DNA of 64,000 nt from Mactromeris polynyma (Eukaryota > Mollusca > Bivalvia > Venerida > Mactridae). Positions 36,946-47,956 of this stretch are shown here, piece by piece. Each line of letters begins with the position of its first letter. Within the stretch, counting starts at the first letter, position 1. Where the stretch lies: the NCBI GenBank assembly GCA_032209605.1, contig JASFXZ010000027.1, positions 7,645,372-7,709,371 on the forward strand. The letters run 5' to 3'. The translations under genes and the position numbers were made by a program. Below the pieces are notes generated by a model, which was not told where the DNA came from, ran no database searches, and was given only the letters and a program-made list of their open reading frames with translations.

Positions 36946-38136
36946 CCACAAAGTTGTTTGAAACGATCTTAGTTTGATTATCCTTTATCCAATGCCAGTA
37001 TATATTAAAGTGCCCACAACTGGTTTTTTTCTGTGAGCCCAGACAATCTTTCGACTAAACGTGAAAACAAAATCCACATTTCATATCTACACCGCTGTAA
37101 ATAAATATAAGTAATTAAGAGTAACATGCCTTCTGCTAAATATCTACCCACTAAAACACTAGCAACACCATGTGTCCAGGTTGACTTATCTCTATATACA
37201 ATGTCTTTTTGACATATCAACTAAACACCACATTTAGTGACATAATTAGCAAATTACGCCAAGAATTGAAATTTCCCACAGAACAACGGTACTTTCTAGT
37301 GCTGCGATATTGATTTCGGGCGACTCCGGTCTGTCGATCTAATTATTGCAACATCACCAGGTTTCCGATTTTGGCACATACGCTGTGAGTTTTAGATGGA
37401 CGCTTATCACTGCTTTATTCTGAAAAATGTTGACAAGACCCAAACACCATGTACAGTGTGAGACTGTGGTAGGGGGTGCTCTACTCGTAGATTTTGTACA
37501 GACTACAAATATGTTCTTTCTTAATTTTGTTCCATTTACCACGAATTCTTCGTTTTATTGTTTCAGTTATACATGGTCATTTTTCCTTTTATAGATGAAA
37601 TCCAGAATTCGCTAAAATGATTTTTACCAGAGGTACAAACAAAGTTCTATTCTTATGAAATGATCGCAGCAAAATGTCACTAAAGGACATTACCAGCCCC
37701 GCCTGTGGATCACCGGGCCGAATATACCATAATGGATGCATATAGCGAGTACTATCATGATATATTGTCCACTTCATAAAATATCTTCTTTCCTAATTGT
37801 ATTATTACGTCAAACTATGAACTTGTATACATCGTCAGTTAATTTGTCTACGCAACAATTCATCATGTTGAACGATTCTCTTCTTTTCCCTGAATGACGT
37901 GTTAACAGTTTCACGCTGCTTAAATGCTGCTAAAGAGTTTCGGTTTTCATCCAGTTGTCACTATTTGATTCTTATGTAGTCGTACAGTCAAACACTTCGC
38001 ACTGTAAGACTGTAGGGTACAGGTGTTAGGACTTACAACACATTTGCTTTAGATTTTCACGCCCAATTTGACAAACATGGCAATATAACAGTGATCAGTT
38101 AGACAAACATTTGAGTGTAAGCCTTCACTTTATGTT
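36946..38136. other. Intergenic; nothing recognised
   Basis: AT-rich sequence between duplication copy 1 and the satellite. Short frames only, none with family features. I saw no RNA gene or element termini. Confidence 0.5.
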
Positions 38137-40244
38137 TACTGCTGGTACAATGATCAGTATAGCTGCTGTTATTGGTACAAGGATCAGTATAGCTGTTGTT
38201 ACTGGTACAATGATCAGTATAGCTACTGTTACTGGTACAAGAATCAGTATAGCTACTGTTACTGGTACAATGATCAGTATAGCTGCTGTTACTGGTACAA
38301 GGATCAGTATAGCTGCTGTTACTGGTACAAGGATCAGTATAGCTGCTGTTACTGGTACAATGATCAGTATAGCTGCTGTTACTGGTACAAGGATCAGTAT
38401 AGCTACTGTTACTGGTACAAGGATCAGTATAGCTGCTGTTACTGGTACAAGCATTAGTACAGCTGCTGTTACTGGTACAAGAATCAGTATAGCTACTGTT
38501 ACTGGTACAATGATCAGTATAGCTGCTGTTACTGGTACAAGGATCAGTATAGCTGCTGTTACTGGTACAAGGATCAGTATAGCTGCTGTTACTGGTACAA
38601 GGACCAGTATAGCTGCTGTTACTGGTACAAGGATCAGTATAGCTGCTGTTACTGGTACAAGGACCAGTATAGCTGCTGTTACTGGTACAAGGATCAGTAT
38701 AGCTGTTGTTACTGGTACAAGGACCAGTATAGCTGCTGTTACTGGTACAAGGACCAGTATAGCTGCTGTTACTGGTACAATGATCAGTATAGCTACTGTT
38801 ACTGGTACAAGAATCAGTATAGCTGCTGTTACTGGTACAAGAATCAGTATAGCTGCTGTTACTGGTACAAGGATCAGTATAGCTGCTGTTACTGGTACAA
38901 GAATCAGTTTAGCTGTTGTTACTGGTACAAGGATCAGTATAGCTGCTGTTACTGGTACAAGCATTAGTACAGCTGCTGTTACTGGTACAAGAATCAGTAT
39001 AGCTACTGTTACTGGTACAATGATCAGTATAGCTGCTGTTACTGGTACAAGGATCAGTATAGCTGCTGTTACTGGTACAAGGATCAGTATAGCTGCTGTT
39101 ACTGGTACAAGGACCAGTATAGCTACTGTTACTGGTACAAGGATCAGTATAGCTGCTGTTACTGGTACAAGCATTAGTACAGCTGCTGTTACTGGTACAA
39201 GAATCAGTATAGCTACTGTTACTGGTACAATGATCAGTATAGCTGCTGTTACTGGTACAAGGATCAGTATAGCTGCTGTTACTGGTACAAGGATCAGTAT
39301 AGCTGCTGTTACTGGTACAAGGACCAGTATAGCTGCTGTTACTGGTACAAGGATCAGTATAGCTGCTGTTACTGGTACAAGGACCAGTATAGCTGCTGTT
39401 ACTGGTACAAGGATCAGTATAGCTGCTGTTACTGGTACAAGGACCAGTATAGCTGCTGTTACTGGTACAAGGATCAGTATAGCTGTTGTTACTGGTACAA
39501 GGACCAGTATAGCTGCTGTTACTGGTACAAGGACCAGTATAGCTGCTGTTACTGGTACAATGATCAGTATAGCTACTGTTACTGGTACAAGAATCAGTAT
39601 AGCTGCTGTTACTGGTACAAGAATCAGTATAGCTGCTGTTACTGGTACAAGGATCAGTATAGCTGCTGTTACTGGTACAAGAATCAGTATAGCTGTTGTT
39701 ACTGGTACAAGGATCAGTATAGCTGCTGTTACTGGTACAAGGATCAGTATAGCTGCTGTTACTGGTACAAGGATCAGTATAGCTGCTGTTACTGGTACAA
39801 GGATCAGTATAGCTGTTGTTACTGGTACAATAATCAGTATAGCTGCTGTTACTGGTACAAGGATCAGTATAGATGCTGTTACTGGTACAAGGATCAGTAT
39901 AGCTGCTGTTACTGGTACAAGGATCAGTATAGCTGCTGTTACTGGTACAAGGATCAGTATAGCTGCTGTTACTGGTACAAGGATCAGTATAGCTGCTGTT
40001 ACTGGTACAAGGATCAGTACAGCTGCTGTTACTGGTACAAGCATCAGTATAGCTGCTGTTACTGGTACAAGGATCAGTATAGCTACTGTTACTGGTACAA
40101 GGATCAGTACAGCTGCTGTTACTGGTACAAGCATTAGTACAGCTGCTGTTACTGGTACAATCATCAGTATAGCTGCTGTTACTGGTACAAGGATCAGTAT
40201 AGCTGCTGTTACTGGTACAAGCATCAGTATAGCTGCTGTTACTG
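38137..40244. repeat. 30-bp minisatellite, ~70 copies, with higher-order blocks
   Basis: The unit starts AGCTGCTGTTACTGGTACAA and ends with ten variable bases (mostly GGATCAGTAT; also TGATCAGTAT, GAATCAGTAT, GGACCAGTAT, GCATTAGTAC). Almost all copies are exactly 30 bp. The rare GCATTAGTAC variant at 38451, 38961 and 39171 is followed by the same order of variants, showing block duplications. Because 30 is divisible by 3 and the unit lacks stops in several frames, frames of 725 (+), 699 (-) and 473 (-) residues appear. Differences between copies are mostly amino-acid-changing in the plus frame and spare no frame, so I treat it as noncoding satellite. Confidence 0.95.
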
Positions 40245-40528
40245 CCGCTTACTTCACACTGTGTTGTGAAAATCATTTTATAAGATAACGTACGATGTAC
40301 AGTGGAAATAACACCCACAATAAAACCCATGTATTAGTTATGAAATTGTTGGAACTATTTTCGGTTGCAACATATTTTGTTTACCAAAAACGAATTACCC
40401 ACGCCATACTTCGCTTGGATATAAATAGCATAATATACTGAATAATAAGTAATAATATTCCAATGTGGATTACAATAATATTCGATTTGTGTAGATATCG
40501 CTTTACAATTTTTATTCGAAAGTAAACC

Positions 40529-40534
40529 TTTATT
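40529..40534 (-). terminator. Candidate poly(A) signal for the DUF229 gene
   Basis: TTTATT on the plus strand is AATAAA on the transcribed strand, about 150 nt past the stop codon. A second A-rich variant lies near 40510. Position fits, but AATAAA is common by chance in DNA this AT-rich. Confidence 0.4.
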
Positions 40535-40684
40535 ACCACAAGTAGACTACATGTTTTAGCAAAAGTTTTGAACAATGTAAATATATTTCCATTATAAACT
40601 TATGGAACATAAATGGAAGACATACATTTCATGAACACGTATTTACATTATGACGGATGTGTAAAAAGGTTATGATTGATTTTC

Positions 40685-42661
40685 CTATTTACAGACGCAG
40701 TAAGGTCTCAAAGCTGGGTGCTGTTCCCTAATACATTTTGGATCATCGTTGTAGCGATTCAGTCTACTAATATCGCGTTCATTTAAGGAAATTTGACCAG
40801 TTTTTAAATTCATCAAAGTAGTGGCTTCAAATATTCCATTGTTAGGCAATGTCTCGAAAGTCACTTGATAATGCATGAATTGTTGCGGAAGGTTGTCACT
40901 TAAATCAGCTACCCTTCCATCTAAGTCTGCGCTTTTCTTAAATTTTAAAACATGACTGTTCGTTTCCATGGAAACAGCTTTTAAAATATTTCCAACCGAC
41001 AGTCTATGACATGCATAGTCTATTTTTTCCAGTAGTTCATTAATTTTTGAAAGCACGAATTTAACAGACGATAAAACATTGTAATCTGACGTAGATACTG
41101 GTTGAGAAATGAGACACGCGCACCAATGCGGTTCTATGTCAGCGTCTTGACACGTCCTTTGCTTTGGTACTTCAGTGAATAAAGAATACGATTTATGGTT
41201 TTCATCATCTTCGTGTTCATTCTCATCAATAATGTCCAGAAGTGTTCGATGAATATCAGTGGGTATTACCAAACGTTTCGCGTTTCTTATCAGCGCGGCA
41301 TATTTTTCAGGAAATTTGTCACGAAACTTGTTTGGAGCATACACACCGTAGTATGGCATCCTTTCCTCTAACTTTCCAAGTTCAGTTTGTCGTATCGAGC
41401 CATATCTTACACCGTGGTCACTCATAACAATCACAAATGTGTTTTCAAATACACCCAGATCATTTAATGACTTGAAGAATTCTACATTATCATCGTCCGA
41501 GAGTCTTACCGGGTTATTGTTGTCGTGGGTATATTCAGAAAAGAAACCAAACGTAAAGAACTTGTTTTCTTTGTAGCTTTCAATTCCTTCCTTAAGCCAA
41601 TCTAGGTAAACTTTATGTCTAGGTTTGGATCCTAAACAATATCTTTTGAAATATGAATACAGCGGAGTCGCGGCTAAATAAAATGGTCGCATGTAATGGT
41701 TGACAGGTTGGTTCTTAAAACCTAACATTCTATAGTTGAACGTTCCAATGTTTGCAAGATCTTCTGCCCATTGCGTGACATATCCTTTTCTTTCATATTT
41801 TGTCCACACAAACTCTACTACTTCGTCCACGAATTTTGCGCCATCTTTACCTCTCCGTACTTCCGGTATGTCTGTTTCCCGTTTTCCGGTGAGCATTGGC
41901 ATCAAAGCTTGTACTGTTCCATCACCAACAATGTTGTAACCTTCAAGCAGCAGTCCACCCATGGTTTCTGTGAAATATTTATGAGTTTTTGGAAGAAATC
42001 TTTTGAACATTTGGCGGGAGAGAGAATCAAATCCAAATATTAAAACGTTGAAGCCTTCATACAACTGATTGTCCTCGTGTATCCTTGGTGATGTTGGTGC
42101 AATACATGCATGCATATTTGCATATTTATTTCCATTTGCTGCCTTGCACGAAACCTTGAAAGAATCAGATACTAAAACACTGTTATTTAACATTGGGACA
42201 ACAGATTTTAGTGCTTTGATTGAATCGTTCGAGTTAACGATGGGTGTATATGCACACTTTATTTCTCCGTGCTTTCTTCTTGCACTCTCAGATATATAAA
42301 ATCTTCCATTTCGAGTATACACCCAGTTCTCATCAGTTGAACATTGGATTGGTAGCACAGGCTCTACATAACTATCGACTTCCGGTCCCCACAGGGGTAT
42401 GGATGGATGTACACATGCTTGAACTCTGTGTTGGTAAGATGTGTTAGTGTTTGGAACCCCAGCGTCTCGTATATACGTCAGACTCTCCGTCTTTTGATGG
42501 AGGTCTTTTTGCATAAAACCTGGCGACTTTGTACGATAGTGTAAGAAATTAGACGCAATGATATTTGTTGATACACACACAATTATTGCTCCTGCGGTAA
42601 ACACAACCAAATTTCGTTTTGTATTCCTACGCCGGCAAAATAGTTTCGTCATAATTCCCAC
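40685..42661 (-). CDS. DUF229 family type II membrane protein (alkaline-phosphatase/sulfatase fold), intronless CDS
   Basis: 658 residues in one exon, ATG at 42661, stop TAG at 40687-40685. Cytosolic MGIMTKLFCRRRNTKR, then a signal anchor at about 17-40, a variable stem with several cysteines and N-glycosylation sequons (NTS 73-75, NDS 145-147, NNS 159-161), and the catalytic-type domain from about 200. Metal-site candidates follow the order seen in alkaline-phosphatase-superfamily phosphodiesterases: FGFDSLSR (Asp212), GDGT (Thr249, candidate nucleophile), EYTHD (His379, Asp380), SDHG (Asp415, His416) and His471 in PTDIHRT. The sulfatase CxPxR formylglycine signature is absent. C-terminal cysteine-containing tail about 500-658. 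Substrate unknown; the family is expanded in invertebrates. Likely Golgi or cell-surface, luminal catalytic side. Confidence 0.93.
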   Translation of the reverse strand: MGIMTKLFCRRRNTKRNLVVFTAGAIIVCVSTNIIASNFLHYRTKSPGFMQKDLHQKTESLTYIRDAGVPNTNTSYQHRVQACVHPSIPLWGPEVDSYVEPVLPIQCSTDENWVYTRNGRFYISESARRKHGEIKCAYTPIVNSNDSIKALKSVVPMLNNSVLVSDSFKVSCKAANGNKYANMHACIAPTSPRIHEDNQLYEGFNVLIFGFDSLSRQMFKRFLPKTHKYFTETMGGLLLEGYNIVGDGTVQALMPMLTGKRETDIPEVRRGKDGAKFVDEVVEFVWTKYERKGYVTQWAEDLANIGTFNYRMLGFKNQPVNHYMRPFYLAATPLYSYFKRYCLGSKPRHKVYLDWLKEGIESYKENKFFTFGFFSEYTHDNNNPVRLSDDDNVEFFKSLNDLGVFENTFVIVMSDHGVRYGSIRQTELGKLEERMPYYGVYAPNKFRDKFPEKYAALIRNAKRLVIPTDIHRTLLDIIDENEHEDDENHKSYSLFTEVPKQRTCQDADIEPHWCACLISQPVSTSDYNVLSSVKFVLSKINELLEKIDYACHRLSVGNILKAVSMETNSHVLKFKKSADLDGRVADLSDNLPQQFMHYQVTFETLPNNGIFEATTLMNLKTGQISLNERDISRLNRYNDDPKCIREQHPALRPYCVCK

Positions 42662-43126
42662 TGAACACGTTGTTAATCATGAAATGTCTGAAATGATCAA
42701 ATATATTTGAAAAAACAACAAAATAGTTTTGACAAATGTACTATGATTGATTGATTGATTGATTGATTGACTCGCTCCGAATGAAGAAACATTCCTTCTA
42801 ATGATGCATATCGAGAAAACGCAAAATAAAATATATATGATATGTCTCTTATTTATTGTTAAAAACACACACGCTTAGAGACGCAGGTATGAAAACTAGA
42901 CGGAAATATGTTCTATAGAAAGTCCTACTTTGCTTTATTGGTTAAGAAAATTATCAATCATGAATACGATCTACTTCAGTTTGTTTGCTTGAACAAAACA
43001 AATCACATAACTGTCGACTGACGTAGCCAGCGTGCTTCTGGGATACCAACCAGTTCTGACCTTTTCTATAAACAACAAAGCGTCCACCCATCCGGATCAA
43101 AGGTGGGAGGTAAACAATTACATGTA

Positions 43127-43274
43127 CAGTAAAACCTCAATAATAAGACCACACTTGATACCCTTGAACACTTGTCTTCTTATTGAGTTGGTCTTAATAT
43201 TGTGTTTGAATGAAGAGCATAACAGTAGAAATGGACTTGAAAATTGTTCTCTTAATTTCGAGATGGTCCTATTT
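43127..43274. mobile_element. MITE family A copy 4, 3'-truncated
   Basis: Starts CAGTAAAACCTCAATAATAA after TA and stops abruptly after GAGATGGTCCTATTTTCATT, where a tRNA-like SINE fragment begins. It lies in the presumed 5'-UTR intron of the DUF229 gene. Confidence 0.75.
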
Positions 43275-43360
43275 TCATTCGAATCGCATAGTTACGCTTC
43301 ACCCGGGATTCGAATCCACGACTTTGTAGCCAAGAGATCTATCGACTAAGCTTATCAGAT
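43275..43360 (-). mobile_element. tRNA-like SINE head fragment
   Basis: Minus strand AGCTTAGTCGATAGATCTCT and GTGGATTCGAATCCCGG form an A/B-box pair. It abuts truncated MITE A copy 4, which suggests insertion or a shared breakpoint. Confidence 0.5.
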
Positions 43361-44042
43361 TAAATCATTAAATACAATACCGTGCTATTGTACGCTGTAA
43401 ATATGTTCCGTGATAAATGTAATCAACCACTTGATTAATAACAGCTAGAAATAATTCGAAGCACATAGGTTAAAGACATATATCTGGAAACTCGCAGTTC
43501 ACATGCAACGGTATATAACGTTAAAATACGTGCAGCATTCAACTTACCACGTTTTAATTCCGACAGAAAATATAAAACTTTACCTCCCAATGTATTTTTG
43601 TACACAGCTATTCTGTCTCTCTGGGAATTTTAGCCACACTTTACGAGGAAAGATATCGATTTGCTACGAACATGACTGAGTTGAAGTATATTTGTTCCCC
43701 CAATCGATGCTTTCTCTCTCTCACTCGCTCTCTCTTTTACCAACATTTTATGCTCTTTAACTAATCAGGAATGGTTTTGATAGTCATGTGTTTCCATGGC
43801 AACCGCACGATGTTTTTTACGATGCGTTCTTTTCATGTTTTTCACAAACAAAACTAATTTTCTATTAATCTGTGATTTGATCAATCAGTACCTTACTTGT
43901 ACATCTCCCGGCAGCTAACGTCAATGACAAAATATGCAAACATATGTCACAGTGCAGTTTTTGGCGTTACTTGTTTAAATTTAAGGAAACCATTGAGTAA
44001 CAGTGTCGTTGAATCAAATAACTATGGCAAGAAATCATGGTT

Positions 44043-44250
44043 AGTATGCAAATTGTGCTAACAATTATTTCTTGTGATATGCAAATTGCAATGATTTCTT
44101 GTGATAACAATGATTTCTTGTGGTATGCAAATTCTCTGAATGATAACTTGTGATATGCAAATTGCGCTAACAATGATTTCTTGTGATATGCAAATTGCGC
44201 TAACAGTGGTGATTTCTTGTGATATGCAAAATGCGCTAATAGTGATTTCA
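44043..44250. repeat. ~32-bp tandem repeat containing octamer ATGCAAAT motifs
   Basis: Irregular copies of TGATTTCTTGTGATATGCAA then ATTGCGCTAACA. Five exact ATGCAAAT octamers (44047, 44079, 44125, 44155, 44188) and one ATGCAAAA (44224). The octamer is the classical POU-factor site. The array lies about 500-700 bp upstream of the presumed DUF229 first exon. Confidence 0.85.
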
Positions 44251-44332
44251 TAACATCTTACTTACTTACTGACAAGTGTATGAAATACGGGAAACCTAAA
44301 ACTAAAAACATTTTTATCTAGACCAAACAGAT

Positions 44333-45637
44333 CACAGGATATTGGCACGAGTGCTCTCGCTTTATTCCATCTCGAGTTCTCTCCCTTTATCACTTCTATT
44401 ATATGCATAGGGACCCGTTTTATCAATATTCGTACGAACGAGCGTTTGTAAGATACGAAATATTCGTAAGAATTGTCTTACGAAAATACTAACGACTGTT
44501 TAATCAACGCGGTCGTGATCTTACGAATAAGAATGTTCGTGCGCACAGTAAATCAGTACACGCTCTTCACGGGGAGGTCAAAAGAGTGTCGTGTTCGCGG
44601 GTGTCAGGACATTTCGTACCACGGACATTACGGAACAGACACTTCGGACCATATTTAGAGACATTACGGACCAAGCATTTTTTTGAAAATAAGACCTTCA
44701 GTAATTTTTACCTTTAACGAATGCAGAAACTGATTGTTAAATAATCATTATTCGTGATTTTATGGTAAATTCGAGGTTAGATCGATACATATATTCGAAT
44801 ATCAACCAACATTTAACACAGCATGTATTTTGCATGGCGCACTGGAAAACTTCCTTGTATACAAGGAGCCCAAAATTACGAATTAAAGACGTTTAAGCTA
44901 TTGTAGTAACATAACTGAATGAAGCCGATTCAAATATTTTTGCTGTAAGATGAGCCAGATACATCTTTCACACAGCGTATATGTTTGCATATCACACGCA
45001 CAAATATGTGGGTCTCTTATAACTTATAAATTTGGAAAAAAATATTTTTCAATATTGCATTATTTATAAAAAGTGATTTCCTTATGTCTCATCAAAGTCG
45101 AAAGAAAGAATGCATACAGGCATTATATTGTGTTGCGTTTATGCAAACATATTCTAGCAAACTGATTCAAAATACTGAAAAGAATCCCTTGTCCCGCATA
45201 CACACTTCTTATTCCATCTTCAAATTACTTTCTGGCTGTCAGTAGTTTTACTTTGTGACTGATAATAACTTTGATTGACTACTGTATCAGCTAGTATGTA
45301 TGGAATCATCTTATACTTAGAAGTATTTATTTACTTTTTTCAGAAATGCTCAAAACTGTTGTTGATTAATGTGAAATATAAATATCATTTTTGTAACGAA
45401 CGTTACAAATGCCTATAACCATTCGTAGCATTTTCGTTAAAACTTAAGAATTCATAGCGACTGCATGCGTACGAAAATTTTGATAAAACGCTCTTGAGAT
45501 CGTAAGAACGTCGTAAAAATCTTACGAAAGATTCGTGCGTAAGGACGTTGATAAACGGGCCCAATTAAGTACGATGCTGCATATACATTATACTATAGAA
45601 GGGACAAAGGGAGAGAACTCGTGACAATCTACTGTGG
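44333..45637. mobile_element. MITE family C copy 4, split by a 1.15-kb transposon
   Basis: Left piece 44333-44409 (CACAGGATATTGGCACGAGT ... TTCTCTCCCTTTATCACTTC) and right piece 45563-45637 (TATAGAAGGGACAAAGGGAG then AGAACTCGTGACAATCT). Removing 44410-45562 restores the palindrome. Confidence 0.8.
44410..45562. mobile_element. Non-autonomous DNA transposon with GGGCCCGTTTATCAA-type long inverted ends
   Basis: Left end GGGACCCGTTTTATCAATAT; right end, reverse complemented, GGGCCCGTTTATCAACGTCC. The imperfect inverted repeats extend over 100 bp and are rich in TTCGTAAGA/TCTTACGAA blocks. The interior has no coding frame. Ends of this kind suggest PIF/Harbinger or ISL2EU-like elements, but I cannot identify an unambiguous target duplication. 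Confidence 0.75.
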
Positions 45638-45660
45638 AACAGAACACTTGTACATTGTTT

Positions 45661-46354
45661 GTAAATGCGTGTTTGCTTTCTACTGCTATATTCGAGTAAA
45701 TATATCTTGATAATTGTCTATTTTCAGTGCTAGTATACAGAATATTGTTCCATACTACCAATTACGTAGAGTAATAAAACAAAAAATATCTTGAAAAAGT
45801 ATTGTCGGTGCAATTTGAAGAATAAGATATGTTGCGCTACATAAAAACAATGCCGAGATGTTACGATTGCTGTTCACGCCAGATCCAAAATGGATTCGGT
45901 AAATTCACCGAAATTCAGTGGTTTTCGGTAAAGTACGTATTGCTACCCTTGTCGGAAGGTTAACCAGTCAGCGTCAGGGTTGTAATAACAAACGGTGTTC
46001 GGTTTACACAACACTGATATGCAAAGAGCAAAGCCATGTAAGTACGGCTGCGTCGAAAAATAAATAAAACACAATACAAGTTTTTTCGATTTTAACAATC
46101 TATTCCACAGGAGCCCCAGTGAAGATATAACTTACCTCCCTTCGTGTATTATAATACCCGCAATCATCGGTTATGAACAATGACAATTGCAGTTAATACA
46201 CGTATTACGTGTACAATAAACATGGTGATAAGGACTAAAATAATGCAAAAAACAAGAGAACATGCTGCTTGTGGACTAATCACTCGTCTAGCATGTAATT
46301 GATCTAAGGTAGGTCTGTTAACATGTTTCCAGGCATAATTAATTATGGTTTTCA
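45661..46354. repeat. Direct duplication module, copy 2
   Basis: Partner of 36297-36945, with small indels, including an extra block around 45915-45945 (GTGGTTTTCGGTAAAGTACG). It begins about 25 bp after MITE C copy 4. The two copies enclose the 30-bp satellite and the DUF229 gene. Confidence 0.88.
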
Positions 46355-47611
46355 TCTGGCTATATGCTATTACCGATTATATATACTCTACTTAAGGTCT
46401 CCTAATTATTATGGTTCGCGACTAAATAAGTCATCCGCTTTGTTTAGCCGTAATGCTGAAATTGCCCCGGGCTGTACTGATTTATCCGTATGTAGGTATG
46501 TATTAAAACAATATTTCACAGCATGGTTTGGGGAGCAGGATTCGGTACGGCCTTGGGCAGAAATGGATTATCTTCTAACCAGTGAGTATGCAATTGCGGA
46601 ATAGTATAATTATATACAATTCTAGATGTCTGATGTTGAATGTACAAACCATAGTATCGACACTCGTACAGTTTTTTAGCCCCTAGCGGTATAGTAACTG
46701 TTCATGTGAGAGAACAGTGTGCCAAACTTGTCGTTTTAATGTAAAATATCTTTCCCCAACTTATAAGAAATGGTTCTGAAACTTTGAACATTACTTTGTT
46801 AGGTTTCTGTTGATAGTCCAGTTCAAAGTTAGTGCATGTACCAATGTTTTTTTTCTGTTCACGATACTGTTGAGATTTCTTAGGAAAAAAAACGATACTG
46901 TTGAGACTTCTTAGGGAACATGTAATAAAGTTTTGACAACTTCTAAACAATATAGAGACGCTGTTCGATAACGATGCATTTAGAGTTTATAAATACAAAT
47001 GGCATCATTAATTTTTCGTTTTAACCCAATTAAAATGTAAAATAATGGCTGTTTCACGAATTACTTCAAATAAAGTATTTACAAATTGAAAATTAATTAC
47101 CAAAATGTTTGTGTAATGAAAACAGAGTTGTCTCCGTAAAACCGTTGTTATCAATCAAGAGTCGCAAAAGATGTATTCTTAAAACTTTGATAAGATGGGG
47201 ATTTTGTTTGCAAAACACATCAGTCATACATTTTCGCTAATCTCGTATAATGTATGTATATGTGCAAGTATGTATGTTAATTGTATGTGTAAATATATGT
47301 TAATTGTATGTGTAAATGTATACATAATGTAAATGTTTATATAAAAGTATGTTTATATGTACCACATGGGTCTATGACCTTCTGGTTGTTTGGAAATAAA
47401 ACTAAACTAAAACTATATAATACATTACTACCTCTCCAAGAGCGGCCCTCTTTTTAACAAAAATCTGTCCATAACAGCATTATCAATTTTCTAAGTGTAA
47501 GCAATTGCTACCAAAACCTTTCTAGAACAAAAACCTCTCAACAACAGCCGATTTATTTTCCAAGAGGGTGTTGCTCCGGGAAGGTTGTATCGTACATTAA
47601 TTTCATTGTAA
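46355..47611. other. Intergenic; possible LINE 3' tail
   Basis: No coding sequence recognised. About 47270-47410 has TGTATGTTAATTGTATGTGT repeats and ends GGTTGTTTGGAAATAAAACT, which resembles the 3' end of a 5'-truncated LINE on the plus strand. Weak evidence. Confidence 0.35.
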
Positions 47612-47856
47612 AAATGAGCGCCGCTGTACAATTTCCAACCTCTTCTATGAGTGACGTCATTTTCAGAAAACGTCATGTGTGACGTCACCATGTACTGACA
47701 GTAAGCAATAGTTGCCCAATATGGCAATATGAAAACGAAGTGACCGTGTGGAGTAAATATTGTTTCCTGCTTGCACATTGTGACATCAGATGTTGCGTTT
47801 CCTTGAAATGACGTCAATTACAGAAGAGGTTGTAAATCCCATAGCAGCGCTCAAAT
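47612..47856. mobile_element. Foldback MITE carrying palindromic CRE sites
   Basis: Left AATGAGCGCCGCTG then CAACCTCTTCTATGAGTGAC; right, reverse complemented, TTTGAGCGCTGCTATG then CAACCTCTTCTGTAATTGAC. Inverted ends of about 65 bp. TGACGTCA occurs at 47652, 47680 and 47809 and TGACATCA at 47781. TGACGTCA is itself a palindrome and is the CREB/ATF consensus. No ORF. Confidence 0.8.
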
Positions 47857-47956
47857 AATAAGTTTTAATCCTTGCAGAGCATACAACAGAGGTCCAATGG
47901 GCCAACATGTGAACACATGTACGGCAGGTGGTACTGGGTTTGGAAATTTAGATCTA

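Larger units (their letters stand above)
42688..43548 (-). other. Probable 5'-UTR intron of the DUF229 gene
   Basis: Acceptor GATCATTTCAG at 42690-42688 lies 27 nt upstream of the start codon and is preceded by a T-rich tract; a donor GTAAGT sits just below 43548. An intronless CDS with an upstream UTR intron would explain both sites. The intron contains MITE A copy 4, a SINE fragment, and a (ATTG)n run at about 42748-42770. Inference only. Confidence 0.45.

Noticed and set aside
38137..40244. CRISPR array
   Set aside because: Units are contiguous with no unique spacers, in a eukaryotic intron-bearing context. The 28-bp array fails for the same reason.
38111..40330. Three very long overlapping frames (725, 699 and 473 residues) as repetitive protein genes
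   Set aside because: They arise because a stop-free 30-bp unit has a period divisible by three. Unit differences are frequently non-synonymous in the plus frame and favour no frame; no start, promoter or splice context supports a gene.
41242..42447. Several plus-strand frames of 60-90 residues
   Set aside because: All lie antisense within the DUF229 coding exon and show no independent signals.
36297..46354. An LTR retrotransposon bounded by two ~650-bp direct repeats
   Set aside because: No gag, protease, RT or integrase lies between, the ends lack convincing TG...CA termini, and the interior holds a DUF229 gene and a satellite. A segmental duplication fits better.
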